Positions 12,001-26,500 of a stretch of DNA of 64,000 nt are shown in pieces. Below the pieces are notes generated by a model, which saw only the letters and a list, made by a program, of their open reading frames with translations, had not been told where the DNA came from and did not search any database. Position numbers and translations under genes: made by a program. The stretch spans positions 59,772,317 to 59,836,316 of the forward strand of contig NC_088867.1 of the NCBI RefSeq assembly GCF_032884065.1, in the 5' to 3' direction. Positions within the stretch are counted from its first letter, which is position 1. Each line of letters opens with the position of its first letter. Source of the DNA: Artemia franciscana. Taxonomy: Eukaryota > Arthropoda > Branchiopoda > Anostraca > Artemiidae.

Positions 12001-15000
12001 GCTAAAATTTCATATTTCTAAAATTCCAAATTTTAGACCTTTAAGACGTTTTATTCCTTGTTGTATTTTTACATTTTCCCCATCTTTAATAGATTTGTTC
12101 CTTTTGCATGTCTAGTTTAGGACCGTCTATCCCCCCCCCCACCCTTGCATACTTCCCTTGCCATCGTTATGTGTGACATGTTTTAAACATCAGAATCGAT
12201 TGTTCAATTTTAGTTGGGAAAACGAAAAATTTTGATATACTAATGATACAGAGTCGCTAATCATAGCACCAAAAACTATCCAAGACCCAAGTTTCTCAAA
12301 CTTCCAATGCAAGATCTCCAAAAAAAAGGCACACTAACGTCACTCACTGCAATTTGATCGCATCGCAATTTTGTTTTCCAGAAATCTCTGAGACACTTGT
12401 TTTTCATCGTTTCCTCTTTCTTCTTGTTCACGCCAAAAGGCCAGACTCGTCAATTGAATCTTTGATATGAGGACTGACTTATATATAAATAACTTTTATA
12501 TTGACTAATTTATATGCGTAGAAAATTGACGGCTTACCTTTGGATTCCAAGATAGACTAACAATTGGGCCGGTGGATGCCGGATGGTTGATGACAGTGAG
12601 AAAACTTGATGACGGCTTCGCGGCAACAGTATTTGGATCCAGACGCCACAACAGAACACAGCCCTGACAGCCAATAGCAACGTCGCAACTCGAATTATAC
12701 CTTAAAAAAGCATGGTTTGTTACTAAAGCCGTAGGCTTATTCGTGGGGGAAGGGGCTACCCAGTTTGACCCCCCCCCCCTTGTAATTTTTGTCTGACTCG
12801 TAAAAAATTACCAATCTTTTATATTCCCCCCCAGCAAAAATAAGCATCTCCAAAAGAAAGTCTTGGATACGGCCCTACATATGGAGTTAACCCGGTCGAG
12901 TACTTCTCACGGCTTAGCTTCTTATTTTAGGGTTATTACTGAGGCTTTAGTGACGCAAAAAAATTCAATAACTATTAAAAAGACATTTAAACCACGTAAA
13001 AATACAGACATAGGCACATAAAGGCAGAACTAGAAAGGCAGTGGGTTGACGTTTGTCAGAGGATATCTCAAGGGGATTTTTAAAGCCCCAACAATGGTAA
13101 TGATAAAGAGGTCCAAGTTTACTGGTTGAAAATACACCATTGACGAAGAAGGACAATACATTGATGGCAAGAAGAATTTAAAACCCAGACTTTTGTCTTC
13201 AACTCTGCGACAAACAACCAACAATGCCAAAATTTGAATTGCGGCAAGCACGGCCAATACTTTACAAAAGAAAAGGAACCACATAATAAGAGCATTCTTT
13301 ACACGAGCAACTACTCTTAATAGCTATCAAAAACCTAAAATTTCCTAGTTACTTCCATGCTGTGAAATTTAAGCCTTTTCGACCAATAAGAACGAAGCTT
13401 AAGCACCCTGACTGTGAACTAGACTTTCAAACGATCATTTCAGTAGGACCAGTGTCATGGTATTTTACATCGGAACATTGATTAGTGCTAGTAACAATTT
13501 TCTCGTGAAAATAGCTAGATATGATGTGATAAAGTTCTAGACTCAAAATAACTCTTACTAACATTTATCGAACTTCCCCTTGTTTCAGATTCATTAAAGC
13601 CGATAAAAGAAAACAGATGTCATTACTGTATGGTAGGGTCTAAGTACGAACACAGTATTAACTACATCTATGCAGGCATTTTAGAGACAGTTCAATAAAA
13701 AATGAGGTGATATGAAATGTCCCTTCGACTTTACAAAACTTCACAATGGAGACAGTAATAAAAAATACTCATGGAGGGGGGGATAGAAAAAAAACGAATT
13801 ATTTGATAATGTGAAAAGAAAGTGCCCAGAAATTCAAGAAATTTTAACTTCTCAGAGAGGGGGAGGTTCAGACCTCGAGTCTCCCTAACTTTTGCGTTCA
13901 TCCCTATCTCCCTTAAAAATTGAACTCTAATAGCAACTTTCAGGCAAATATGGTCATTTAGAAAAAGGGTCTAGATCCGAGTGTCACTAAGTGCGGCATA
14001 GGGACTGGCGACTCTACCCAGAGCTTGAGTGTTATAGATAAAACGTTTTACTGAATCCAGATTGATGTATGTGGCCACTGTTATTGAGTGGGCTTCAATT
14101 GCATATCCAATACAAGAAGGACGTATCTTCGAAACGAGTCGAAAATTTTCGAAAATGAGTTGCTACCTTCACTTGAGTTCTCTAGTGGCTGTGAATTCTC
14201 GCATCAAATTTGCAGACCAAAGGGCGGATTTCATACCTTTTTTTTAAATAGGTACTGATGGGGACAAAAATGGTCTTTGGCTCAAAGACCATATGGCATG
14301 ATTTTTTAAAGCCTCAAAGCGAAGCCTCATAATTCGGCTAAGCATTGTGATTTTGGCTAATCGGTTAAGCCTTCGACTAAACATCATGAAACCTTAAAAC
14401 AAAGCTTTATTATTCGGCTAATCAGCTAAGCATTAGGCTAAAAATTATGAAGCCTCAGAATGAAGCCTCATTATTCGGCTAATTATCTGGTTTCGGCTGA
14501 TCGCTAAGCATCAAGATTTCGGCAATTCGGCTAAGCATTATGAAGCCTCAAAGCGATCATTCAGATAATCGGCTAAGAATTTGGCTAAGCATTATAAAGC
14601 TTAACAAGAGCTAAGAGCTCGTATGGCACCTGTGACGAGGTCGGAAGAGCCAAGAGCCAAGCTCTGGCAAAATTCTAAGAATCAATAGATTGCTTTAAAA
14701 GGAAAATCAGAAGCTTAATGCCGGTCGGGATTTAAAATAAGAGATCTGAGTTACGAGGTCCTTCTAAATATGAAATTTCATTAAGATAAGATCACTTCTC
14801 GTAAGTTAAAAATACCTCATTTTTTCTAATTTTTTAGAATTAACCCCCCCCCCCCAAATCCCCTAGTACTAGGACTATCTAGTATCTAAGACTTGTGCTT
14901 ATTTTTCCCATCAAGTTTCATCCGGATCCCTCCACTCTAAGCGTTTTCCAACATTTTAGGTTCCCACCAATGTCACCAGATCCGGCCAGAATTTAAAATA

Positions 15001-17421
15001 AGAGCTCTGAGACACGACATCCTTACAAATATCAAATTTCAGTAAGATCCGATCACTCCTTCGTAAGTTAAAAATACCTCATTTTTTCTAATTTTTCAGA
15101 ATTAATCCCCCCCCTAACTCCCCCAAACAGAGCGGGTCCGTTCCGGTTATGTCAATCACGTATCTAAGACTTGTGATTATTTTTCCACCAGGTTTCATCC
15201 CGATCCCTCCAATCGAAGTGTTTTCCAAGATCTTAGGTCCCCCCCCCAACTCCCCGCAATGTCGCTGGATCCTGTCGGGATTTAAAATAAGAGCTCTGAA
15301 ACACGATATCTTTCCAAACATCAAATTTCATTAAGATCCGATCACTTCTTCGTAAGTTAAAAATACCTAATTTTTCTAATTTTTCAGAATTAAATTCGAC
15401 CCCCAGATGGTGGAATCGGAGAAACGACAATTTCTAATTTAATCTGGTCTTGTTCCTGATACGCCTGACAAATTTCATCGTCCTAACTTACCTGGAAGTG
15501 CCTAAAGTAGCAAAACCGGGACAGACAGACCGACAGACCGGCAGATTTTGCGATCGCTGTATGTAGCTTGGTAGATACCAAGTGCCATAGAAACGAAACC
15601 TCATTATTCGGTTAAGCATTATTACTTTGTACTTGTCTATTATAGCGCCTATGTTATACCACCTATGTAAATAGAAGCTAAGTAGAACCTGTTTCTCTGA
15701 CTAATCCTAAAGAAGTATCGCAAAATATGACGAAAATATAACATTTTAGAAACAAATTTGGGCAATATATTTGCACATTAGGGAGGGGGGGGTAAAGTAT
15801 AGCAGGTCTGCATGCAAAAAGTGTTAGGTACAATTATTCTGCATATTATGAAGTAAGAATCGTTTTCTACCTTCAATGTCCAAATACTTTACCCCCCCCC
15901 CCCCTAATGTGTAAATATATAGCCAAAATTATATATTTCTCATCTTTTCTGTCACTTCTCTTTGTCTTGTCTCACTCTAAGCTGAAAGAAACTAACGAAG
16001 AAACCGGTCCTACATGGTTTCTATATACATAGGCGCTATAACAGACAAGTGCCATTATTTTTATAAAATTTTCCTGATTCAAATGTTAGCGGGAAAAATA
16101 ATCAAAAACAAAACCATTCTAAAGAAAGCTAAAGAGAATTATATCTGCTTTCCCATTACGATTTTGTCACACATTCTATCTTTGGTTTAGGAAACCGTAA
16201 ATCCTCTTCTGTGGCTTTTACAACGTTTGGTAAAAATTTTAAAGCTAAAAAATTTCTTAGCTTAAAAAAACACATTTCTTCCACTTCAAGGTATTTGCAC
16301 TTACCAAAAATCTGTGAGCAAAACAAATGGGAAAAGCCATTGAATTTTCTTTTTAAGTAACTCAAAGTCGTACTTTTTACATTTCTTTCATGTTCCTTCA
16401 GTTAAAAATTATAAATTACAAAAATTAAAATTCAATTATAGAAAAAACATGATTCCAGCCAAAACATTTATATTAGCTTTATTTTCGCTCTTTTGTGAAA
16501 TTGTACAAAATTGCTGATACTCCATTCAGCTTCGCGTATGACAACTTTCTTTTAAAGACTCTCTGAAGGAAATTTGGATATTATCAGAGCATGATCCAAG
16601 AAACTCAAAAATACCATCAGTAACCTTTAAATTATCAAAGACTGAGAAAATGATATCTGATTGTTTGATTTGATTAAACGGATTCTTACGCAACAGTATA
16701 TATATTAAAATGGGGAAAAACCGGGAAATCAGATTTACCTACACATATAGTTGTGCAGTTCTGGGGAGTACCGAAAACCCGATTTAAGAAAGAAACCTGA
16801 GTAAGAAATCAGCAAAAAAAGAGCTAAAACTCATAACACAGAAAAACCTAAGGAAGTGTAGCTTTTCCCTGAAGGTTTTCCTTGAAAATCATCAGATTAT
16901 AAACATTTGACATTTTAATGACGAAAAAAATGTCGAATTTAACAAATCATTTTTTCATATTTATTTCGGCCCAGCATGGCAACGCTGACAAAAGTGAGAT
17001 ACAGGCCAAAAAAATTCATAATAATGATCTAATTAAAAAGAAATCATCTAATTAAAAATAGCAGTTTTCAGGTGTGAACACAACTTCGATGGGTCCTGGA
17101 GGCAAACAATGTTTTATTTTTATTTTTAACATTTTTTTTTAATCCAAAAAGAAAATTCTTACCTCCAAGCTATAGCTCCAATATTCTTCTGTCGTCGGTG
17201 TTTGAGCATAGGCACTATATACTGAAGACCATAAATTCGGACTGAATCATCAGAAAAGCCTACAGCAATTTTTTTGCATTGTGGATGCCATGCAATACAT
17301 CGAATACAAGAAGAAGACCAATCCTTTGTTGTGGAAAATGTTGAAATCATCATGTCTAAAGGCAGCTACAAAATAAGAAATGTGTAAGTGATAAACGCAT
17401 TATATATAAATATAAATATAA

Positions 17422-17519
<98 letters not shown>

Positions 17520-20500
17520 ATATTTATTGCTTGAAGTTTTAATAATTTTTATTTATTAAAATGAAAGAAGGGAAAACATTGCACATGCATTTTTTTTCAG
17601 TAAAGTGCAAATTATGTTAAATTAATTTCTGTTCGTTTTTATCGACAAAGTCATTTTTATGAAAAATATTTTACATCTTTTCGGGTTTTATTTCTTTTAA
17701 GAAACCACAGTTTGACTTTCCATGCATATGTTAGAGAAACTTTATCAACAATTCTTAATCTTGAAACAAATTGTGGTTAATTTAAGTTTATACCTCCTCA
17801 AGTTGGCCTGAAAAGTAAAACTTAATATCACCCCCAAAAAAATTCTATCTAATCTCTTTGACAAACTGGATGCACTTAGGCACTTTTGATTTATTTAAAT
17901 TATAAGAGCAGAAGCAGTAACAATAATAGTCACAAGAATTTGAAATTAGATATATTGCTGAGGTTTCTTATTGGCAACAATACACATAATGCCTTTTGAA
18001 GTAGCTTTAAAGCAACATTTAATTTTAAAGCAAAATGGACTAATTCTATAGTTGTGGGGGTTGACATACCCAATATCCCTAGAGACATAGCTGCCGGACT
18101 GTTCTACTATGCTGAACGAACTGGCTGTCTCAAAATTTTGACTGGAGGTATTTGGAAAATGAATAGGCTTGGGAGGAGCCAATGTCTTTTTCTCTTTTTA
18201 GCCTATCTAAAATATCTTTTTACTCTTAAAAAGGACGATAAAACTTTTAATCTTGAATCGAATTAGCTCCTTTAAAAGATTCAATGATATTTCATTTCAC
18301 AGCTGCCTATGACAATTCTTATATACCGTTTTGAAAACCTGCACGCACAAAGCTTTTCGTTTAATTGATACTCCCCCTGAACCTTCTTTAAAAGTTTAAC
18401 CTCGATACCCTTAGCATCATTAGTCACAGTAACTGTAGTGCTAGTACTAATAATATATGTGTTGCCTTTTGGTGATTTGAACATCATTTTTATCAAGTCC
18501 TGGAAGATTCAACTTAATACAATTAGCCATTGCTACGACATTGCCGAGATATTTTTTTTTTTTTAGATAACCTGTATATTCATAACTTCTGTGATTTTCA
18601 TCTTAATGCTCTTAGCCTTACAAGTAGTTACAATATAGGTAGTAGTTGAAGTAGCAGCAGTAGTAAAAGTAAAAGCGGCAGTAGCATTAGTAGAAGCATG
18701 CACATATTATATTTTGGTCAATTGATTTTCCCCTTTAACCATTTTTTTGAAAATTCAAGCTTAATTCAAATTCATTCTAAAGATACACTCCTTCGTGATT
18801 GGAGGTCTGGTTGTCCTCCAATCACTTTCGACAAGTTAAAAAGAGCACTAGACCTTCCAATTTCCCATCTAATGAGCCCCCTCTGAAGTTTATACGACCA
18901 CCCTTTCCATAAAAACCTTATATACCCCCGGGGCATAACTTACCCTTGCCCTGAGGGCTCTGTAGGGGAGGGGGCTAATCTTCAAAGGCATAATTGCTGG
19001 ACCTTTTAACTACACCGAATAAATCAGCTATCTCAAAATTTGGACTTGATTTACTTCGAGAAAATTGTGGGAGTGGGGGAGGGGGTAACTACCCTCCAAT
19101 AGCTTTGACTCTTAAAAAAGGCACTAGAACTTCTGATTAACAATCCGATGAGCTCCCTTTGAGGTTTATACGACCACTATTTCTATAAAAACCTTGTATG
19201 CCCCCACGACATAACTCACAACCCTTGCTCTGAGGGCTGTGGGGGTTGTCATCCTCAAAGAACTAATTTCCAGACCTTTTAACTACGCTGAACAAAATAG
19301 CTTTCTAAATGATGGGCGTGGGGGAGGGATTTGCCCTCTATTCACTTTATTCTATTAGAAAGGGCATTAACTCTTCCAACTTTCAGTGGAATGAGCCGCT
19401 TTTAAAGCTTCTACGACAACTCCTTCTATACGAAATTCCCTCGTCTAAAAAATAAAAACAAAATAAATGAATAGTAAACTGTGCCCATTTCGCTCTTTAC
19501 TTATTGCGCTGCCTATGATCATATGCTATGCTATTTAACGTTTTCTATGCTATTGCACTGCCTATGATCATAAATTCACCAAGCCACCTTTCCTGAACCA
19601 AGTTTTTTTTTGCCTCATGGTGCACAGGGCCGTATCGGGCAATAGAGGTCCGCAAAAGAAAGAGTTTTACCCCACCTCGAACTTTGTGAAAAGGCAGTAA
19701 AGATATATGTAAACATATTGTTTTACGTTTTGTAAAGTCCCCCTCGAACAAAAATCCCGGATACGTTCCTGATGGCACACCTTTTTTAAAAACAAGACCA
19801 GTAAAAATTATGACAATAGATTCGCCTGGAGACTCTAAGGAGCCTGCCTGTCGTAAGGCACCAAGGAGTGGCAATCGTTAAGGTAAATATAGTTTCAAAA
19901 ATCAAAAATCCATTGATTTTCAAATTAAAATGGAATAGTTGTGGGCATCAAGTCATGGCTAATTGTAGAAAAAGCCAAGACAGATAGTCCAATTGAGTGA
20001 GGGGCAATTCTGGCATTAATCCCTCCCTTTTATTAGGATTGTATAAAAATGATGTTAGTTCATTTGTTAATAGATATGTCTATCTGTTATCCGTCCATGC
20101 GTCATTCCCAGGTTCTTCAGAGTAGGTATAAGAATGTTTTTGATTTTATTAAATATTATGACAATAGATTCGCATGGAGACTCTAAGGAGCCTGCCTGTC
20201 GCAAGGCACCCAAGGAGTGGCAATCGTTAAGGTGAATATACCCAAGAAACTGATACAGCTTTGTGCTGTGATGTTGAACTCAGGCGACTATGTACTGAGA
20301 CAAGTGATTGGTAGAACCGAAATAGTAGCAGGGATCATACCTTTACATAGAGATGGAATGGGGGCGTCCTGCCTTATACCTAGTCTGAACAACCTTTTGT
20401 AAGGGTTGTCGCATTAATCTTATGTGGGAAGTAATCATAACCAAGGCGTTCAAATTTACTTACTGCATATTTTGGCATCTTACTGTATGTTTTAATTAGT

Positions 20501-23500
20501 AACTAAGCTCTAAATTTTAAGACAAGACTTCAATTAATTTTAGCACGGTCTTGTTAAGACATCAGACAAATGTTTTGCACCGTACTGGAGCATAAACAGT
20601 TCGAGGAATATTAATTTAACTTGACAATCTTTTACTGTCACAACCCTCCCAAGCACGACTAAGAAAATTGAAAAAAAAAATATCCTCCCTTTTCTCTCAA
20701 AAACGCTGGAAAACATTCCAATAATTTTTAACTGGTAAAGCATAAAACATTATACTATAAGCTACTGCCCTTGGTAACATCCGATCTGTAATATGCTTGT
20801 TTCTAAGTGTATTGGAAACACACTGTCTCCAACTAATTCCCAATTAGTCAAGCTTGCTTTTTTCTAGATGCATCAGAAATAATGATAACACTCTTAATTT
20901 AACTTACAAAGTAGATATGGTATAACAAGGTATATCAAACCATTTTATGTGGCGATAATGATCTATAAACGCTCTGAGACCATCGAAGCAGAGACAACGT
21001 AGCATTTAAAATAGTGGTTACTGCCGGAGGGGTCTTACCACCTTCAGTCGCTTTAAGAGCTTCTTCCAGAAATTGAACAATTCCACCTTCTCTCCTAAAA
21101 AGAAATATTTCTAATATATTTGTCAGTCTTGAGGTTATTCAAAAGTCAGTCTTGAGGTTATCTTGTTAAGCTTAAAATATGTTGAAATACAATGCTTTAA
21201 TTCACACTGATTTCAGCTATTCCTGCATATATATTTTTGCGTATAACGTCTGATGTCCACATAACCTCTTCAGTGTAATCCTTGCAAGTAAAATAAAAAA
21301 CATTTCAAACGATGCTTGAAATTAGTCATAGTGTGTTGCTATGCCTCCTACAACATTTTGTCTTTTGTCATAGCGTGCGCGATCTTTTTGCGACTTTTAT
21401 AAGCGTCAAAAGCGTCCTGGCAAGCGTAAAACAAGTTATACTGCGCCTTTATACGTCATACTATATTAATCTTTCGTTGAAGTTTGCCACTGGAGATTCC
21501 TACCATTTCTTTTCCCATTCGCGTCTGCGCCAGAATCCTAAGTGTGCAGGAATTTGTCTGTTTAAGTCCCATCGATACGCAGCATCGATGCATCACAAAA
21601 TTATGCTGTACATCGATATCAGACTTTTCATATAGAAATATTTCTAATAAGGTAAAAACTTTATATTTTCAATCCTAATTCTATTTTTGTCAACAAAGAC
21701 GACATTATTGTGACTACATGTGTACACGCAGAATCTGAACATCAAAATAGCAAGAATTTGGTGAGTAAAGCTTATGTCACCACTAATTTGTTACGATAAT
21801 GATTAACGAAAATAATCTAGTTAAAATTCCTTCCAACAAAATTAGCATCTCTAAATGTGATTTAGGAGCGTACATAACTATTACCCGTGATATATAGTTA
21901 CATGTGTTGCTCCGCAACTATGTACCATGGCCCACGGTTGCTGCAACACTCCACGGGGTGCACCATCTATTTAGATCTTTATTGGTGTTGTTCTTTAGTA
22001 GCTCTTTAGAGGCTAGTAATTCAGACATAGTTAAAGTTGAACATTGAGATCGTAGATACCATAGATGGCTCTGATAATCATTTTTAGTATTTTATCTTTG
22101 GATGACTATATATAAGAGAATTCCTCACTTTATTATTCCATCTCGCTACTTGGTATACTAGAAAGAAGCACTGAGAAGCTGTTTCTCGATTAAAAACTTT
22201 TTTAAGGTGTAAGCCAAAGAGATATAAGCTAATGCCCTTTTTAATAGTCTAAAGTGAATAGAGATTCCCCCCCACCCATCATTGCCCCAACATAACAGCA
22301 ATTCCTTGTTATAACATCTTTGGTTAGACATCAAGAAAATTTATTGGGTTGCTCCTAATTATTTTCTATTAATGCAATATATTAGTATATTTTGTTAGAT
22401 TCAGCATACAGACAAAAAAAATTATATTCTAAGCTCTTCTATCTCTTCTATTGACAGAATAATCAGCTATGTATCTTCACTCTGATTGGTCGGTCGTAAA
22501 GATTAGCTTTGAAATTTGAGCATAGACCGACTGACCGAATTGTACACAAGACACATTACTGTAACTACGTTAGAAGTTCTTTTGAGTATGCACATACATC
22601 TTGGCATCCGTGATTGACGAAAGATCAATCAGATAGACTTGAGAGAGTACGTTATACTTGGTCACAAATATTCATCATATAATGATGTACTGATTCAACT
22701 CAACTTGAATTCAGATGAGGTGACGTCGATTTGGACTAAATTGTTTAATTCTCCAACTCATCGTAGTCTACTACCCAACCTTGAGAGCCCCCCATTGAAG
22801 GACCAGACACTAGACTCCAATATATAAATGTCCACAATTAATGAATTACCCAGTCTCTAGTACTGAGAGATATCGTAAATCAATTGTCCCTTGTTTTACT
22901 CGGAATTTTAATAGATTCACTTTAGAAAGTATATATATTTAATCTTTGATATGGTTTATTTCAGGGTTTGGCCATTGTATGTTTTTAAAACTTTTGAACT
23001 TTTGAATGTTGGGCATACCTGACTTTGATGCGTAAATGACTTACTTTTTATAAAGCATTTTATATCCATTTATATTTTTAATTAATGTAGTCTGTATAAT
23101 ATACGGTCACTATTATAATCATGAACCGTGTAGCCTGAGTCTGGAAATATATAAATTTTATTTATGGCTCATTTAATCTCTTGAAGCAACACTTGCTGCT
23201 TTAAACTTTTTTTTTATTTGTTCTTTGATCTTAGTCCTTGTTTTGCTTCTTTTTTTTCCCTTTTTTTTACATTGACATGCTGATGATAGCTCCAGCTATT
23301 GTAGTGAATAAATATGTTCTATTCTATATTGTTGGGCGCAATTCCTTTTCTTAACAACTGCGACAATAGTGTCACTGTATATATGTATATATACATATAC
23401 ACAACCTGTGTATCCATATACCGTGTAACCTGTGTATATGTATGTATATGTGTACGTACAGAAGCTTATAACCCAAAAAAGCTTTTAATCGAGCACCAGC

Positions 23501-26500
23501 TTCTTAGTGCTTTTTTCCAGTATACTAAGTGGCGAGATGGAATAATAAAGTGAGAAATTCTTTTATATATATTCATCCAAAGATAAAATACTAAAAATGA
23601 TTGTCATAGCCATCTATGATATCTACGATCTCAACGTTCAACTTTAACTATGACTCTGAATTACTAGCCTCTAAAGAGCTAGTAAAGAACTACAACAATA
23701 AATAACTTAATAGATGGTGCCACCCCCTCGTGGAGTGTTGCAGCAACCGTGACCCTTGGTACATAGTTGCGGAGTTACACATGCAACTATATATCAAGGA
23801 TAATAAATATATGCGCTCCTAAATCACATTTACAGATGCTTTACGATCATTCTAAGTTATTATTTGCAACTTTAACGCGTAATTGGGAAGTTTCTGACAT
23901 AAGTTTTGCGTGTATGAAGTAATCTTGAAGCTCTGTACCCGTATTATTTTAATTTTTACACGTATTAAGGCAGTACTATTTACCGCGGTTAATGAGCATC
24001 CTTAAAATCGTTCGATACATAAGCTTTTGCTTCTTGGTCTACAGCTCATTTTTGCATATAAGAAGACGTACATGTCTTCTTATTTAGTTGCTATGGTATT
24101 CAACGTTTAAAATATACTAAATATCGAAATCAAAGATTTTTGAAAAAAAATCGAACTTCTTTTTTAAAATCAGGATTTCCGGTGTTTTCCGCCAAAAATC
24201 CATGAGAGATAAAGAAATGTTTCTTAGGCTGTCGAAGAGATAACGCAACGTTCCGTCAGTATTCAAAGTTCCTTGACTTCTTAACAGATAAACTTCAAGG
24301 CTAGGGCATTTTACTTGAGTAAAATTTATTCTGAATAACCAATGTAAGCTACAATCTTAGAAGATCAAGATCTATCTATCAAGATTATGAAAAAATTACA
24401 CCTTGCTAGGAAAATAGCTACCTATAGAAAATCGAAAAAATTTGATGCGGAAAATAGCTACCTATAGAAAATCAAAAAAATTTGATGCGGAAAATAGCTA
24501 CCTATAGAAAATCAAAAAAATTTGATGCGGAAAATAGCTACCTATAGAAAATCAAAAAAATTTGATGCGGAAAATAGCTACCTATAGAAAATCAAAAAAA
24601 TTTGATGCGGAAAATAGCTACCTATAGAAAATCAAAAAAATTTGATGCGGAAAATAGCTACCTATAGAAAATCAAAAAAATTTGATGCGGAAAATAGCTA
24701 CCTATAGAAAATCAAAAAAATTTGATGCGGAAAATAGCTACCTATAGAAAATCAAAAAAATTTGATGCGGAAAATAGCTACCTATAGAAAATCAAAAAAA
24801 TTTGATGCGGAAAATAGCTACCTATAGAAAATCAAAAAAATTTGATGCGGAAAATAGCTACCTATAGAAAATCAAAAAAACTTGATGCGTCGTGACAACT
24901 TTGGAAGTTATTTCTGAGTCAACGTAGCAATTTTGTATATAAGGAAGTTCAAGTAATATCGCGCATTTTCATAGTACTACTCGACTGAAATAAAAAAGGC
25001 ATCAAAGAAAATATTTCAGAAAACAAAGCGAAAAGTTGGAATTCAGCATTCAACCTCGGCTTTTTCAAAATTATTTCTAAGAAAGCTAGAAGAGAAATGG
25101 AGTTCTGTTCTCCGGTTCTAACGGAGATAATCTGATGTTCTGCCTGAGTGAGAAATAAAACTGTTCTGAAAAAGTGTACCTTCTAAGCCAGGATAGTTTT
25201 GTCTTGATAACACGTACAACATAAGGAAAAAAATCGATTTTTTTCTGGAAAATTAGTGAAAAATTTAAAAAAAAATTCATAGGAAGTATTCTACCCCATT
25301 TCACGACTATCGTACCCACACAAAATTTGAGTTTTTATTTCTTACAACTTTATAGCTGTAGACCGCTCCAGAAAAAAACAGTCGCAAAAGCAGTAGTGTT
25401 TTCACAACGCAACAATCTTTTTATTTAAACATTTTATGCCTTTTTCTTACAATTTTTTTTTTTACTGAAACACGTTAAAAACGCCAGAGGAATTCTATAC
25501 ATGTCAAAATTCATGGCACAGTCTGCTAAAAACTCAGGATCTGGTGTACCACTAGTCAACTACTTTCTACCTAGAGTTGTATCTGTCCAACTTCCCTTTT
25601 CAGGGTTCAATTGGGATAACATCCCTCGGGACACCATTCCATATGGAGATCCCTCATCTTACAAAGCTGTTCTTTAAGCTCTCAATGCGGGATATCTCCT
25701 CTCGTAGGTAATCTAACCGTACCATCTTTCTACGTGTTTACCATTTTAGGTTGACAAACAGCGGTTCAATTAGATAGCTCAATGGAGGGAGGTTGGTGGG
25801 TGTAATTATAGAAAACAACCACTGAAACCACATTAGGTCTCTCATTTAGAGGTTGCAAATACAATCGTTACTACAGCTCGTTTTGAGGGCCTAATCAAGC
25901 TCGGTGGTAACATATTTTTAGAACAAAGAGCCACATCGAGTTTTCTTACGAATGAGAATCGAACCAAATCGAGATGCGTGCCCAAGAGACGTCCAAGGAC
26001 ATATTAATCCCAAGAGACGAAGTGAGTCAACTTTCTTGATAGCTCCACTATTGAATATAAGGTCTGGATATCGACGCGAGAATAGTAGGTCCTTAGTCTT
26101 GTATACATCGAAGCTGACTTTTTTTCTTTTTTCCTTTATTCTTTTTTATGTATAACCTGTTATTTTATGCCAGTTTCTTGTTGTTTTAGCTTTCTATTCT
26201 AGTTTTCTTTTTTTTTCTCTTGATTAGGCTCCTAGACGTGAAATTAGCATTTATTTTTTTCAATGTCTTTATTAAACTTTTTCCAGTTTTAATATTTCGT
26301 TATCTTAGTTCATTTATAAATAGAAAACCAGTGTGGCATAAGAAATTATTCACTGTAGCTGTCTGCAATATCAAACTATGTAACTACGAGATTAGACATA
26401 GCAAAGTGGTTAATGCATATTCTATTTATCTATGCGTTTAGGTAACCCTCAACACTAACTCAACAAAAGAGTAGGCCTAAAGAATTTCGATTAAACAACA

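Noticed and set aside
19811-19886. GC-richer repeat considered as a tRNA or tRNA-derived SINE
   Set aside because: No A and B box at the right spacing and no cloverleaf on either strand by eye.
24409-24888. Regular 40-bp repeats, considered as a CRISPR-like array
   Set aside because: No unique spacers: the full period is repeated. The genome is eukaryotic.
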